From contig NZ_LLXT01000092.1 of NCBI RefSeq assembly GCF_001431625.1, positions 1 through 55,144 on the forward strand: DNA of 55,144 nucleotides, in the 5' to 3' direction. Each line of letters opens with the position of its first letter. The first letter of the stretch is position 1. Origin of the DNA: Stenotrophomonas geniculata ATCC 19374 = JCM 13324 (GTDB taxonomy: Bacteria > Pseudomonadota > Gammaproteobacteria > Xanthomonadales > Xanthomonadaceae). The position numbers were made by a program, and so were the translations under genes. The notes below the pieces were generated by a model. The model saw only the letters and a program-made list of their open reading frames with translations. It was not told the DNA's origin and ran no database searches. Positions 24,285 through 33,523 of the stretch are shown in pieces.

Positions 24285-25048
24285 CAGACCGCCGCCTCGG
24301 GCACGACCCGGTCCTTCAGGAAATCATAGCCGTGCGCTTCCAGCTCCAGTGCCAGCTCCGGGCCGCCACTTTTGACGATGCGGCCATCTGCCAGCACGTG
24401 CACCACGTCCGGCTTGATGTAGTCCAGCAGGCGCTGGTAGTGGGTGATGACCAGGAACGAGCGATCAGCAGCGCGCAGTGCGTTGACACCATCGGCCACG
24501 CTCTTCAGTGCATCGATGTCCAGGCCCGAGTCGGTTTCGTCCAGGATCGCCAGCTTCGGTTCCAGCACGGCCAGCTGGAAGATCTCGTTGCGCTTCTTCT
24601 CGCCACCGGAGAAGCCTTCGTTGACGCCACGGTGCAGCAGTTCGTCCTTCAGGTGCAGCACGGCCAGCTTCTGGCGCACCAGCTTGAGGAACTGCATGGA
24701 ATCGAGTTCTTCCTCGCCGCGTGCCTTGCGCTGGGCGTTCAGTGCCGCGCGCAGGAAGTAGGTGTTGTTCACGCCCGGGATTTCCACCGGGTACTGGAAC
24801 GCCAGGAACAGGCCGGCGGCGGCGCGCGCTTCCGGGTCCTGGTCGAGCAGGTCGACGCCGTCGAACTGCACGCTGCCTTCGGTCACTTCGTAGCCGTCGC
24901 GGCCGGCCAGGACATTGCCCAGGGTGGACTTGCCGGCGCCGTTCGGGCCCATGATGGCGTGCACCTGGCCCGGCTGGACGTCCAGCGACAGGCCCTTGAG
25001 GATTTCCTTGTCGCCGATGCGGGCGTGGAGGTTTTCGATCTTCAGCAT
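24284..25048 (-). CDS. sufC: Fe-S assembly ATPase SufC
   Basis: This 254-residue ABC-type ATPase has Walker A GPNGAGKST near residues 34-42, signature FSGGEKKR, and Walker B LAILDETDSGLD. SufC drives conformational change in SufBC2D. The ATG at 25048 was chosen because it begins the conserved MLKIENLHARIGDKEIL; the frame is open further upstream only into the sufB coding region. There is a 74-base gap to sufB, the widest in the operon. Confidence 0.95.
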   Translation of the reverse strand: MLKIENLHARIGDKEILKGLSLDVQPGQVHAIMGPNGAGKSTLGNVLAGRDGYEVTEGSVQFDGVDLLDQDPEARAAAGLFLAFQYPVEIPGVNNTYFLRAALNAQRKARGEEELDSMQFLKLVRQKLAVLHLKDELLHRGVNEGFSGGEKKRNEIFQLAVLEPKLAILDETDSGLDIDALKSVADGVNALRAADRSFLVITHYQRLLDYIKPDVVHVLADGRIVKSGGPELALELEAHGYDFLKDRVVPEAAV

Positions 25049-25122
25049 GGTGGGGATTTCCGTGGGGCGGGCCGCGGCCCGCCGGTAAAGAGAATGCGTT
25101 TGCGAGGGGCAGGGGCGGGCGG

Positions 25123-26598
<1,476 letters not shown>

Positions 26599-26615
26599 GG
26601 GGGGCTGCCTACGGA

Positions 26616-27071
26616 TCAGGAGACGACGTCGACAGCGATGGTGCGGCGCTGTTCGTCATCGGCAAGGGGGAGAGGGGGCAGGATCTGGGCGAGGGTGACA
26701 TCGCGCAGGGCCTCGGAGACCACGTCGTTGATCAGCCGCCAGCTGCTGCGCGCGCCGCACTTGGGCGCCATGCCGCACTGGTGGTGGTCGTGGCTGCATT
26801 CGGTCAGGGCCAGCGGCCCTTCCATCGCTTCGACCACTTCGAACAGCGAGATCTCGATGGCCGGGCGGGTCAGGCGGTAGCCGCCACGCACGCCGCGCAG
26901 GCCTTCAACCAGGCCGGCCTGGGCCAGCGGCTTGAGTACCTTGCTGACGGTGGGCGGCTCCAGACCGGTGAATTCGGCCAGCTCGGTGGCACTGAGCACC
27001 TCGCCCGGACGGGCGGCGAGCACGGTCAGTACGACGGTGGCGTAATCGGTGAGTTTGGTGACGCGCAACAT
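26616..27071 (-). CDS. sufR: Rrf2-family Suf regulator SufR (IscR-like)
   Basis: This 151-residue transcription factor has an N-terminal winged helix ([27 protein letters not shown]) and a C-terminal cluster site with cysteines in [17 protein letters not shown] (C-x6-C-x5-C). Proteins of this type sense Fe-S status and repress the suf operon. The ATG at 27071 matches the family's start; codons further upstream overlap the promoter. A dyad overlapping its own -10 box suggests autoregulation. Confidence 0.9.
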   Translation of the reverse strand: MLRVTKLTDYATVVLTVLAARPGEVLSATELAEFTGLEPPTVSKVLKPLAQAGLVEGLRGVRGGYRLTRPAIEISLFEVVEAMEGPLALTECSHDHHQCGMAPKCGARSSWRLINDVVSEALRDVTLAQILPPLPLADDEQRRTIAVDVVS

Positions 27072-27091
27072 GGGGATGCGAGTGGTTCTTA

Positions 27092-27114
27092 AAGCGGACT
27101 GAAATTGTACGCTT
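27092..27114 (-). promoter_or_regulatory. Dyad overlapping the suf -10, candidate SufR operator
   Basis: A 23-base dyad with outer arms AAGCG and CGCTT and inner AC/GT pairs overlaps the TACAAT -10 box of sufR. Position and symmetry suit a repressor site; the SufR consensus is not derived here. Confidence 0.45.
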
Positions 27115-27132
27115 TTCTTCGCCGCCATCCAA
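27104..27132 (-). promoter_or_regulatory. Sigma70-type promoter of sufR-sufBCDS
   Basis: On the minus strand TTGGAT (27127-27132) and TACAAT (27104-27109) are separated by exactly 17 bases, placing the start site about 25-30 bases before the sufR ATG. Confidence 0.6.
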
Positions 27133-27190
27133 CCCGGGCATTCAGCCGGCGCTGGGGCCGGGACGGGAGAACACACCGGGGCCGTTGCCA

Positions 27191-27232
27191 GGGCGCAATG
27201 CTGCGCCAACGGGGTGATTTTCGCAATCACCC
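27191..27232. other. Two hairpins in the SET gene leader
   Basis: GGCGCA/TGCGCC (27192-27208) and GGGTGATT/AATCACCC (27212-27232) form neighbouring hairpins 48-90 bases before the SET gene. They could be a leader structure or an operator; no known RNA family is recognised. Confidence 0.35.
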
Positions 27233-27280
27233 GGAATGGGCGAGAATCAACGTTCCTTTCGCTGCAGACTTCCCTTGCCG

Positions 27281-27748
27281 ATGCCCAAGAAGATCCAAGC
27301 CCGCAAGTCCGCCATCCACGGCAACGGTGTGTTTTCCGTGGCCCCGATCAAGCAGGGCGAGCGCGTGATCCAGTACAAGGGCCTGCTGCGCAGCCACGGC
27401 GACGTTGATGCCGATGACAGCGGCGACGTTGAAAGTGGCCATACCTTCCTGTTCACCCTCAATGACGACTGGGTGATCGATGCCAACTACAAGGGCAACG
27501 ACGCGCGCTGGATCAACCACAGCTGCGACCCGAACTGCGAGGCAGTGATCGAGGAAGACGAGGACGGCGACAGCCGTGGCGACAAGGTGTTCATCGAGGC
27601 GCTGCGCGATATCAAGGCCGGTGAGGAACTGACCTACAACTACGGCATCACCCTGGCCGAGCGTCATACCGCCAAGCTGAAGAAGATCTGGGAGTGCCGC
27701 TGCGGCTCGCCCAAGTGCACCGGCACCATGCTGCAGCCCAAGCGCTGA
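27281..27748 (+). CDS. SET-domain protein-lysine methyltransferase
   Basis: This 155-residue protein consists almost only of a SET domain with a post-SET zinc motif. Visible features are GNG (14-16), RWINHSCDPNC (77-86, S-adenosylmethionine and pseudoknot contact), LTYNYG (117-122), and cysteines C139, C141 and C146 in ECRCGSPKCTG, which with C86 could bind zinc. The acidic insert EEDEDGDS (91-98) is local. Proteins like this methylate lysines; the bacterial substrate is unknown. An ATG at 27236 is less likely. It is divergent from the suf operon. Confidence 0.9.
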   Translation: MPKKIQARKSAIHGNGVFSVAPIKQGERVIQYKGLLRSHGDVDADDSGDVESGHTFLFTLNDDWVIDANYKGNDARWINHSCDPNCEAVIEEDEDGDSRGDKVFIEALRDIKAGEELTYNYGITLAERHTAKLKKIWECRCGSPKCTGTMLQPKR

Positions 27749-27760
27749 CCGGTACCGGGG

Positions 27761-27784
27761 ACTGCCGGCCACTGGCCGGCACTA
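27761..27784. repeat. GTAG-type REP
   Basis: TGCCGGCCACTGGCCGGCA hairpin just after the SET gene stop; likely transcript end or stabiliser. Confidence 0.75.
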
Positions 27785-27877
27785 CCCGGAGGCTCTCCAC
27801 CTGCCGTGCACGGCAGGGTCACCGCCGTGCAAGGGCCGTTCTTCCATTCTGTCGGCTCCCCCAACCGGAGTGCACCC

Positions 27878-28420
27878 ATGGCAGAGCGATTGAAGGGCAA
27901 GCAGATTGCCATCCTGGCCACCCACGGCTTCGAACAGTCCGAATTGACCGAACCCAAGCGGCTGCTGGAAGCCGAGGGCGCGCGCGTCAGCGTGGTGTCG
28001 CCCGCAAAGGAGGCGACGATCAAGGGCTGGAAGGAGAAGAACTGGGGCGACGCCGTCGCGGTGGACATTCCGCTGGATGAAGCGGATCCGGCACGCTTCG
28101 ATGCCTTGGTCCTGCCCGGAGGCGTCATCAATCCGGACACGTTGCGTACCGACGAGGTTGTACTCGGCTTCATCCGGGCAGTGGATGAAGCCGGCAAGCC
28201 TGTGGCCGCCATCTGCCACGGCCCGTGGTTGCTGATCAACAGCGGCCTTGCTGAGGGGCGCGACGTGACGTCCTGGCCGTCCCTGCAGCAGGATCTGGTC
28301 AACGCAGGTGCGAAATGGCGCGATACCGCGGTTGTGATCGATGGAAACCTGATCACCAGCCGCAAGCCGGACGACATTCCCGCCTTCAGTGAGGCGGTGG
28401 TCAAGGCACTTGCCGCCTGA
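27878..28420 (+). CDS. PfpI/DJ-1-family protein
   Basis: This 180-residue protein has the class-I glutamine amidotransferase-like fold. The nucleophile elbow is AAICHGPWLL (C113, H114) and the N-terminal acid motif is HGFEQSELTEP. Members act as deglycases, chaperones or peptidases, and the activity of this one cannot be told. The ATG at 27878 was chosen because the conserved fold starts at LKGKQIAIL; the preceding GGAG is 11 bases away. It is flanked by REPs on both sides and so is probably a single-gene unit. Confidence 0.88.
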   Translation: MAERLKGKQIAILATHGFEQSELTEPKRLLEAEGARVSVVSPAKEATIKGWKEKNWGDAVAVDIPLDEADPARFDALVLPGGVINPDTLRTDEVVLGFIRAVDEAGKPVAAICHGPWLLINSGLAEGRDVTSWPSLQQDLVNAGAKWRDTAVVIDGNLITSRKPDDIPAFSEAVVKALAA

Positions 28421-28430
28421 TGCGCTACGG

Positions 28431-28457
28431 GTAGTGCCGGCCAGCGGCCGGCACTAC
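28431..28457. repeat. GTAG-type REP between convergent genes
   Basis: GTAGTGCCGGCC and GGCCGGCACTAC form a near-perfect 12-bp stem between the PfpI-like and DUF1439 gene ends. Confidence 0.85.
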
Positions 28458-28458
28458 C

Positions 28459-29055
28459 TCATTTACCCAGCACGCCTGCCGGCACCAGGTTGCCCAGGTT
28501 CTGGTTGAAGGTGACCACCAGCTTGCCGTTCTTCACCTGTGCCGACTGCACCTGCAGTGCGCCGAGCAGGCCGGCCATGGCCGGGTCCAGCTTGTAGATC
28601 GGTTCGCGCTGGGCGTAGTCGCTCAGCCAGGCATTGAGCAGGCCGCGGGTGCGCGAATCGAGGCGACCGCCCTGGTTGGCCGGGGTGAAGTCATCCACGC
28701 TCGGCTGCTGCAGGTGGAAGCCCTGGGTCTGCGCGTCGTAGCGCAGGCCGCTGCTGAGCTTCACCGTTCCCAGCTTGGACGGGTTGCCACCGGCGGTGGC
28801 CAGTGCGACGTCCATGCCCAGGTTCAACCGTTCGCCGGCCGGAAGGCTCAGCTGCGGATGGCTCATGGTCAGGGCGATCAGGCCCCCCAGGGCGTCCTGG
28901 GTGCGCGGGAAGCTGCCATTGAGGTACTGCTGCACGTCGCTGGCACCGACCGACAGTTCGCGGCCGGAAATGGAAGGGGCGGCCTGGGCGCCGATCGCAG
29001 CAGCGATCAGCACGGTGGAGGCCGCGAGGCGGGTCATCAGGGAACGCAGGCGCAT
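28459..29055 (-). CDS. DUF1439 (YceB-like) exported protein
   Basis: This 198-residue protein has a signal peptide ending IGAQAA and a mature part with SISGRELSVGASDVQQYLNG, SHPQLSLPAGERLNLGMDVAL and KNGKLVVTFN, typical of the DUF1439/YceB group of lipid-binding-like fold. No lipobox cysteine is visible, unlike many relatives, so it is likely soluble in the periplasm. Its function is unknown. Its 3' end abuts a REP. Confidence 0.75.
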   Translation of the reverse strand: MRLRSLMTRLAASTVLIAAAIGAQAAPSISGRELSVGASDVQQYLNGSFPRTQDALGGLIALTMSHPQLSLPAGERLNLGMDVALATAGGNPSKLGTVKLSSGLRYDAQTQGFHLQQPSVDDFTPANQGGRLDSRTRGLLNAWLSDYAQREPIYKLDPAMAGLLGALQVQSAQVKNGKLVVTFNQNLGNLVPAGVLGK

Positions 29056-29137
29056 GGCGGTGACCGGTGAATGCGGAATGGATGGACCAAAGAGTAGCCT
29101 TGCCGGCTGAATCGCGCGTGCATGCCGCTGCAACGGT

Positions 29138-29686
29138 TCAGTCCAGCGATGGCCGCAGTTGCGCCGACTGGATCTGCCAGGCGCGGCCATCGCTGCTGGG
29201 CTGCACGCGGTACCAGCCGCCGAAGCGGAAAGTGCCCTCAGCGGTCACCGCGCGGATCTGCACCGGAACCTCCAGCAGCTGCGGTGGCTGGTGACCGTCG
29301 CGCGCGACCGGCAGTTCGCTGGTCAGGCGCAGGCTGCGCACGTCCGTGAGCTGGCGCAATGCGGCATCGTCGGCGCGTCGTGCATCGCTGGGCGGGAAGG
29401 TCCATGCGGCGTCGATGGCCTTGCGATCGCGATTGAGCAGGGCCATGACATAGGCATTGAGCATTCCCGCCGGCAGCTCGGCCTCGGCCGCGACGGCGGC
29501 AAACAGGGGATCGACATCGATGGCCTGCACGGCCGCTGCATCGCCTTCTGCGGCGGCCTGTGGCTTCGCGCGGGCAGCCGCCTCGGTCGTGGCCGGCGGA
29601 GCGGCATCCGCAGGATGAGGTTGCGATGGCGGCCGGGAACAGGCCAGCAGCACCAGCGGTGCGATCAGTATCAGGAACCTGCGCAT
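29138..29686 (-). CDS. Putative lipoprotein, unknown
   Basis: This 182-residue protein begins MRRFLILIAPLVLLACSRPP, a clear lipobox with Cys16. An Ala/Pro-rich linker (about 20-55) leads to a compact domain ending in WYRVQPSSDGRAWQIQSAQL. I recognise no family. It has a good ribosome site (GGGAGGAGGCAGAC) before the ATG. It probably sits in the inner or outer membrane, facing the periplasm. Neighbours are unrelated envelope proteins. Confidence 0.75.
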   Translation of the reverse strand: MRRFLILIAPLVLLACSRPPSQPHPADAAPPATTEAAARAKPQAAAEGDAAAVQAIDVDPLFAAVAAEAELPAGMLNAYVMALLNRDRKAIDAAWTFPPSDARRADDAALRQLTDVRSLRLTSELPVARDGHQPPQLLEVPVQIRAVTAEGTFRFGGWYRVQPSSDGRAWQIQSAQLRPSLD

Positions 29687-29741
29687 GTCTGCCTCCTCCC
29701 CGAGGCGAACGGAAGGAGGCAGTGTATCGGCTGTGCCGCGA

Positions 29742-30050
29742 TCAGCGGGAGGAGGGCAGCTGTTCCAGTGCATCCAGCGCCGGCAGCACCTGCGCGGCGA
29801 TGGCGGCCAGGGCATGGCCTTCGGTTTCGGCGTGGCGCTGCACGATGTCGCGCAGCAGCTGGGTGGCGATCACCAGGGTCGCGCGCTCGTCGCCGCTGAT
29901 GCCTGCGGTGCGCGGCGCCGCTTCCAGCAGGCGCATCAGGTCGCGGCTGGCGCGATGTTCCAGTTCGATGGTGCAGCGCCCGGTGCACTGCAACCCGTCC
30001 TTTTCGATGGGGGTCACCGAGATCCGGTAGCGGGTGGAGGGGCTGGCCAT
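29742..30050 (-). CDS. DUF3861 small protein
   Basis: This 102-residue cytoplasmic protein matches DUF3861: YRISVTPIEKDGLQCTGRCTIELEHRASRDLMRLLE, followed by a helical region with SGDERATLVIATQLLRDIVQRH. No function is known for the family. No signal peptide or membrane segment is visible. It lies 55 bases upstream of the lipoprotein gene and may be cotranscribed. Confidence 0.75.
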   Translation of the reverse strand: MASPSTRYRISVTPIEKDGLQCTGRCTIELEHRASRDLMRLLEAAPRTAGISGDERATLVIATQLLRDIVQRHAETEGHALAAIAAQVLPALDALEQLPSSR

Positions 30051-30248
30051 GAGGGGACGCTCGCCGTAGCTGTGGAGGATGTGCCCACCTTAGGCAAGGC
30101 CGTGCCCGGCGGCGATGGCCGGGGCTGCACGCAGTGTTCCACCCGGTACGTTCCGGGGCCGCAACGGACCACGGCCAGCCAATGGCGACGGGCCTGTACG
30201 CGCATTCCCGGGGATGCGGCAACGCTGTGTTGCGGCCTGTGGTTGGTA

Positions 30249-30280
30249 CAAAAAAAACGGGACGGCCAGAGCCGTCCCGT
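30249..30280 (-). terminator. Rho-independent terminator of the HU gene
   Basis: On the minus strand a 10-bp stem ACGGGACGGC/GCCGTCCCGT with a four-base loop is followed by a run of T. It lies 25 bases after the HU stop. Confidence 0.9.
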
Positions 30281-30304
30281 CGGAATCCGCGTTGGGGCGC
30301 GCGC

Positions 30305-30703
30305 TTACAGCGCGGCGTCCTTCAGCTTCTTCAGCGGACGCACCTTCAGCTTGGTGGTGGCCGGCTTGGCAGCGAACCACTGCTCTTCCTTGGTGAACGG
30401 GTTGATGCCCTTGCGCTTCGGCTTGGCCGGCACATTGACGGTGGTGATCTTCAGCAGGCCCGGCAGGGTGAACGAGCCAGCGCCCTTCTTGTGCACCGAG
30501 GAGGCGACGGCGCTTTCCAGCGAGGCCAGCACAGCGCGGACGTCCTTGGCGATGACGCCGGAGGCTTCAGCGATGTGTGCAACCAGGCCGGACTTGGTCA
30601 GCACTTCCTTGATCGGCTTCGGAGCGGCCGGCTTGGCGGCTGCCTTCGTCGCGACTTTCTTCACTGCCTTCTTCGGGGCAGCCTTCTTAGCGGTCTTTGC
30701 CAT
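30305..30703 (-). CDS. HU-family DNA-binding protein with basic N-terminal tail
   Basis: This 132-residue protein has a Lys/Ala/Pro-rich tail (about residues 1-30, with AKKAAPKKAVKKVATKAAAK) and then an HU/IHF core: IKEVLTKSGLVAHIAEASGV, LESAVASSVHKKGAGSFTLPGLLKI and a beta-arm with KRKGINPFTKEE. The tail resembles eukaryotic H1 tails and would raise DNA affinity or compaction. The ATG at 30703 is preceded by AGGAAA. It is monocistronic, with its own candidate promoter and a strong terminator, consistent with high expression. Confidence 0.9.
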   Translation of the reverse strand: MAKTAKKAAPKKAVKKVATKAAAKPAAPKPIKEVLTKSGLVAHIAEASGVIAKDVRAVLASLESAVASSVHKKGAGSFTLPGLLKITTVNVPAKPKRKGINPFTKEEQWFAAKPATTKLKVRPLKKLKDAAL

Positions 30704-31075
30704 GGTTTCCTGTTCCGTGAACGGTTGGTTGTTTGGTCGGCGCCGAACCCCGTCGGCAAGCGCAATGTAGGGCAACTCTCGGGCGCCGCCAATAGCCCGA
30801 AGCGCGGAAAGTGCATGTTTTTTCATATCCAGGCCGATTCAGTACATGGCCGGCAGTGGGGGATGGGGGTGTGGCAGCGCACGCGATGGCCGGCGCCCGC
30901 CCATCGTCGGAATGCGCGAAACCACTGAAAACAAGAGGGAAATGCGTTTCCGGTTGGCGAGGAAGTGTCCACGCGCCGGGTTCGGAAGACGACCTCCAGC
31001 GTGCGGCGGAGCGACGCAGGGCTAACGCCTCCCGTGCGAGGGTGACCGTTCATCACCGTCACGCAGGAGCTGCAC
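30704..31075. other. Divergent intergenic region, HU and OsmC
   Basis: This 372-base region holds the HU promoter on the minus strand. The remainder upstream of the OsmC gene shows no supported gene and no recognised operator. Confidence 0.5.
30764..30792 (-). promoter_or_regulatory. Candidate promoter of the HU gene
   Basis: On the minus strand TTGGCG (30787-30792) and TACATT (30764-30769) are separated by 17 bases, about 60 bases before the HU start. Confidence 0.4.
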
Positions 31076-31507
31076 ATGGGAATCTCGCGACACGCCACCG
31101 CGCACTGGGAAGGCGATCTGAAGTCGGGCAAGGGGCAGTTGAGCACGCCGCAGAGTGGCCTGCTGGACAAGACCCGCTACGGCTTCAACAGCCGTTTCGG
31201 CGACGAAAAGGGCACCAATCCGGAAGAGCTGATCGCTGCCGCGCACGCCGGTTGTTTCACCATGGCGCTGTCGGCCAAGCTCGGCGAAGCCGGCTTTACC
31301 CCGACCTCGCTGGATACCGAGGCCAAGGTCGATCTGTCGCTGGAAGGCGGCCCGCAGCTGTCGCAGATCCGGCTGAAGGTGAAGGCGGTGGTGCCGGGCA
31401 TCGACGCGACGCAGTTCCGTGCGATTGCCGATGACGCCAAGCAGAACTGCCCGGTGTCCAAGGCACTGAGCGCCGTTCCGATCAGCCTGGAAGCCGAGCT
31501 GGGCTGA
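31076..31507 (+). CDS. osmC: OsmC-family peroxiredoxin
   Basis: This 143-residue protein has both family cysteines: C60 in AAAHAGCFTM and C125 in QNCPVSKAL. OsmC and Ohr proteins reduce organic hydroperoxides with these two thiols. The spacing and the GTNPEELIAAAHAGC block match OsmC more than Ohr. GGAG lies seven bases before the ATG. It stands alone and ends at an inverted REP pair. Confidence 0.92.
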   Translation: MGISRHATAHWEGDLKSGKGQLSTPQSGLLDKTRYGFNSRFGDEKGTNPEELIAAAHAGCFTMALSAKLGEAGFTPTSLDTEAKVDLSLEGGPQLSQIRLKVKAVVPGIDATQFRAIADDAKQNCPVSKALSAVPISLEAELG

Positions 31508-31518
31508 GCCGGCGCATC

Positions 31519-31598
31519 TGTAGAGCCGAGCCCATGCTCGGCTTCTGCAGCTCCCGTGATCTGGCCGAAGAGCAGCCGAGCATGGGCTCGGCTCTACA
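31519..31598. repeat. Inverted REP pair
   Basis: Two copies of a TGTAGAGCCGAGC hairpin REP face away from each other (31519-31543 and 31574-31598), giving an 80-base inverted repeat between convergent genes. It is probably a bidirectional terminator. Confidence 0.88.
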
Positions 31599-31606
31599 GT
31601 GTCCCT

Positions 31607-32485
31607 TTACCAATCGAGGGTGCCGGTGATGACGGTCTGCACCTGGCCGCCCGACCAGACCTCGCCGTCCTCGTCGACCAGCAGCGTCAGGCGCGCATCG
31701 TGGCCGACTTCGCGGCCCTGGCTGACTTCGAACGGGGCACGGCCACGGGGCAGCGCATCGCGCAGGTCCAGCCACGCGGCCAGCACGGCGTTGGCCGCGC
31801 CGGAGGCGGCGTCCTCGAAGCGGCGTCCATTGCCGACGAAGGCACGTACCGCCAGGTCGAAGCCCTCGCTGCCATCGCTGAAGGCATAGGCGAACACGCC
31901 CATGCTGTCGGTGGTCTCCGCCAGTGCGGCCACCGCATCCCAGTCCGGCTGCAGCGCGCGCAATGCCGCCTCGTCGGCCACCTGCACCACCCACCAGCTC
32001 CGCCCGCCCTGCATGCGTGCCGGCGGCAGCGTACCCAGCGGCCAGCCCTTCAGTGCGGCCTGCAGGCGAGGATCGGTGGCCTCGGTCGTTTCCGCCAGCT
32101 GCGCGCGCGGGGTGCGGATGGCGATGCGCTGCTGCGCGCCTTCACCGTTGACGCGCAGCGGCAGGGCGCCGGCAATGCCGTCCTGCACCAGCACGCCATC
32201 GATCGGTGTGGCCAGGCCTGCCTGCAGCACCGCATGCGCCGTGCCGACGCTGGGGTGGCCGGCGAACGGCACTTCCTTCTGCGGGCTGAACATGCGCAGC
32301 CGGTAGCTGGCGCCGTCGACATGCGGCGGAAACACGAAGGTGGTTTCGGGCAGCCGCGTCCAGCGGGCGATGGCCTGCATGCTGGTGTCATCCAGGCCCT
32401 CGGCATCGAGTACCACGGCCAGCGGGTTACCGGCGCCGGCGCGCGGGGAGAACACATCCAGCTGCAGGAAACGGCGGGTGGTCAT
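31607..32485 (-). CDS. PhzF-family isomerase-like protein, copy 1
   Basis: This 292-residue protein has the diaminopimelate-epimerase-like PhzF fold: RFLQLDVFSPRAGAGNPLAVVLDAEGL, SPQKEVPFAGHPSVGTAHAVLQ and DAASGAANAVLAAWL. PhzF proteins isomerise varied substrates; without other phz genes it is unlikely to make phenazines. The ATG at 32485 begins the conserved strand. It follows a second, related PhzF gene on the same strand and is separated from it by a REP pair. Confidence 0.87.
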   Translation of the reverse strand: MTTRRFLQLDVFSPRAGAGNPLAVVLDAEGLDDTSMQAIARWTRLPETTFVFPPHVDGASYRLRMFSPQKEVPFAGHPSVGTAHAVLQAGLATPIDGVLVQDGIAGALPLRVNGEGAQQRIAIRTPRAQLAETTEATDPRLQAALKGWPLGTLPPARMQGGRSWWVVQVADEAALRALQPDWDAVAALAETTDSMGVFAYAFSDGSEGFDLAVRAFVGNGRRFEDAASGAANAVLAAWLDLRDALPRGRAPFEVSQGREVGHDARLTLLVDEDGEVWSGGQVQTVITGTLDW

Positions 32486-32517
32486 AGGGGGCAAACTCCG
32501 TAGAACGAGAGGGGTAC

Positions 32518-32580
32518 GGTAGCGCCGGGCCATGCCCGGCGTCCGTGTGCGGCGTTCGCCGGGCGTGGCCCGACGCTACC
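32518..32580. repeat. Inverted REP pair between PhzF copies
   Basis: GTAGCGCCGGGCC-type hairpins at 32518-32541 and 32557-32580 face outward. They fill the gap between the two PhzF genes and would isolate or stabilise each message. Confidence 0.85.
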
Positions 32581-33448
32581 AATGGATGCTGCCGTCGATC
32601 ACGCACTGCACCTGGCCGCCGATCCATACCGTGCCCTGCGCGTCGACCTGCACCTGCACGCGGCCATCGCGGCCCACTTCGCGGCCCTGGCTGGCCACGT
32701 AGCGGCCTTCGCGGCCGGGCAGGGCATCGCGCTGCCGCAGCCAGGCGCCGATCAGCGCATTGGCGCTGCCGGTCACCGGGTCTTCGGGTACGGCGGCCGC
32801 GTCAGCGGGGCAGAAGGCGCGCACCACGCGGGCGTGGTCGTCGCCGGGCTCGTCGGCAAACACGGCCAGGCCAGTAGCGTCGGTGGCCAGGCTCCAGTCG
32901 CGCAGGGCCGCCATGTCTGGCGCCAGTCCGCGCACGGCGGCGGCGTCGCGCAGCGGCAGCAGCCACCAGCGTGCACCGTTGTCCCACAGTTCGGGCACGT
33001 GCCCGTTGGCCGCCAGCGCCAGCAGCGTCTCCGGCGCGGCGTCCACCCTCGTGTCCAGTTGCCGTGCCGGTGGGCTGGCCAGCTGGATCTGCAGTGCCTC
33101 GGCCGGACCGCTCACCCGTACCGGCAGCAACCCCGCAGCGCATTGCTGCAGCAGGGCGCCGTCGCGCGGTTGCGCCAAGCCACAGCTCACCGCGGCCCAG
33201 GCGGCGCCGACGCTGGGGTGGCCAGCAAATGCCAGCTCGCGGGTCGGGGTGAAGATGCGGATGTGGTAGTCGGCACCCGGCGCGCTGGGGCGCAGGAAGA
33301 ACACCGTCTCGGACAGATTCAGCCAGGCGGCCAGGGCCTGCATCTGGCGGCTGGAGAGCCCGTCGGCGTCCAGGATGACGCCCAGTGGGTTGCCGGTGCC
33401 GGGGCGGGGGGCGAAGACATCGAGCTGCAGGTAACGGAGGACGGCCAT
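32576..33448 (-). CDS. PhzF-family isomerase-like protein, copy 2
   Basis: This 290-residue paralog of the next gene has RYLQLDVFAPRPGTGNPLGVILDADGL, TPTRELAFAGHPSVGAAWAAV and DPVTGSANALIGAWL. The end (GTVWIGGQVQCVIDG) is nearly the same as in copy 1 (GEVWSGGQVQTVITG), while the middle parts differ. This suggests an old tandem duplication with divergence in substrate contacts. Its stop codon lies within the REP pair. It is divergent from lysAC. Confidence 0.88.
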   Translation of the reverse strand: MAVLRYLQLDVFAPRPGTGNPLGVILDADGLSSRQMQALAAWLNLSETVFFLRPSAPGADYHIRIFTPTRELAFAGHPSVGAAWAAVSCGLAQPRDGALLQQCAAGLLPVRVSGPAEALQIQLASPPARQLDTRVDAAPETLLALAANGHVPELWDNGARWWLLPLRDAAAVRGLAPDMAALRDWSLATDATGLAVFADEPGDDHARVVRAFCPADAAAVPEDPVTGSANALIGAWLRQRDALPGREGRYVASQGREVGRDGRVQVQVDAQGTVWIGGQVQCVIDGSIHW

Positions 33449-33523
33449 CTACGGGGATATTGCGCTTAGAATCAAAGGTTCCGCCCCCGAGGGCGGCTTC
33501 CCCACATTCTACATAGCCAATCC

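Noticed and set aside
31607..33448. Phenazine biosynthesis cluster
   Set aside because: Only PhzF-family proteins are present, with no other phz genes; the family is broad.
33449..33523. Lysine riboswitch before lysAC
   Set aside because: The 75-base gap is too short for a lysine riboswitch and shows no matching structure.
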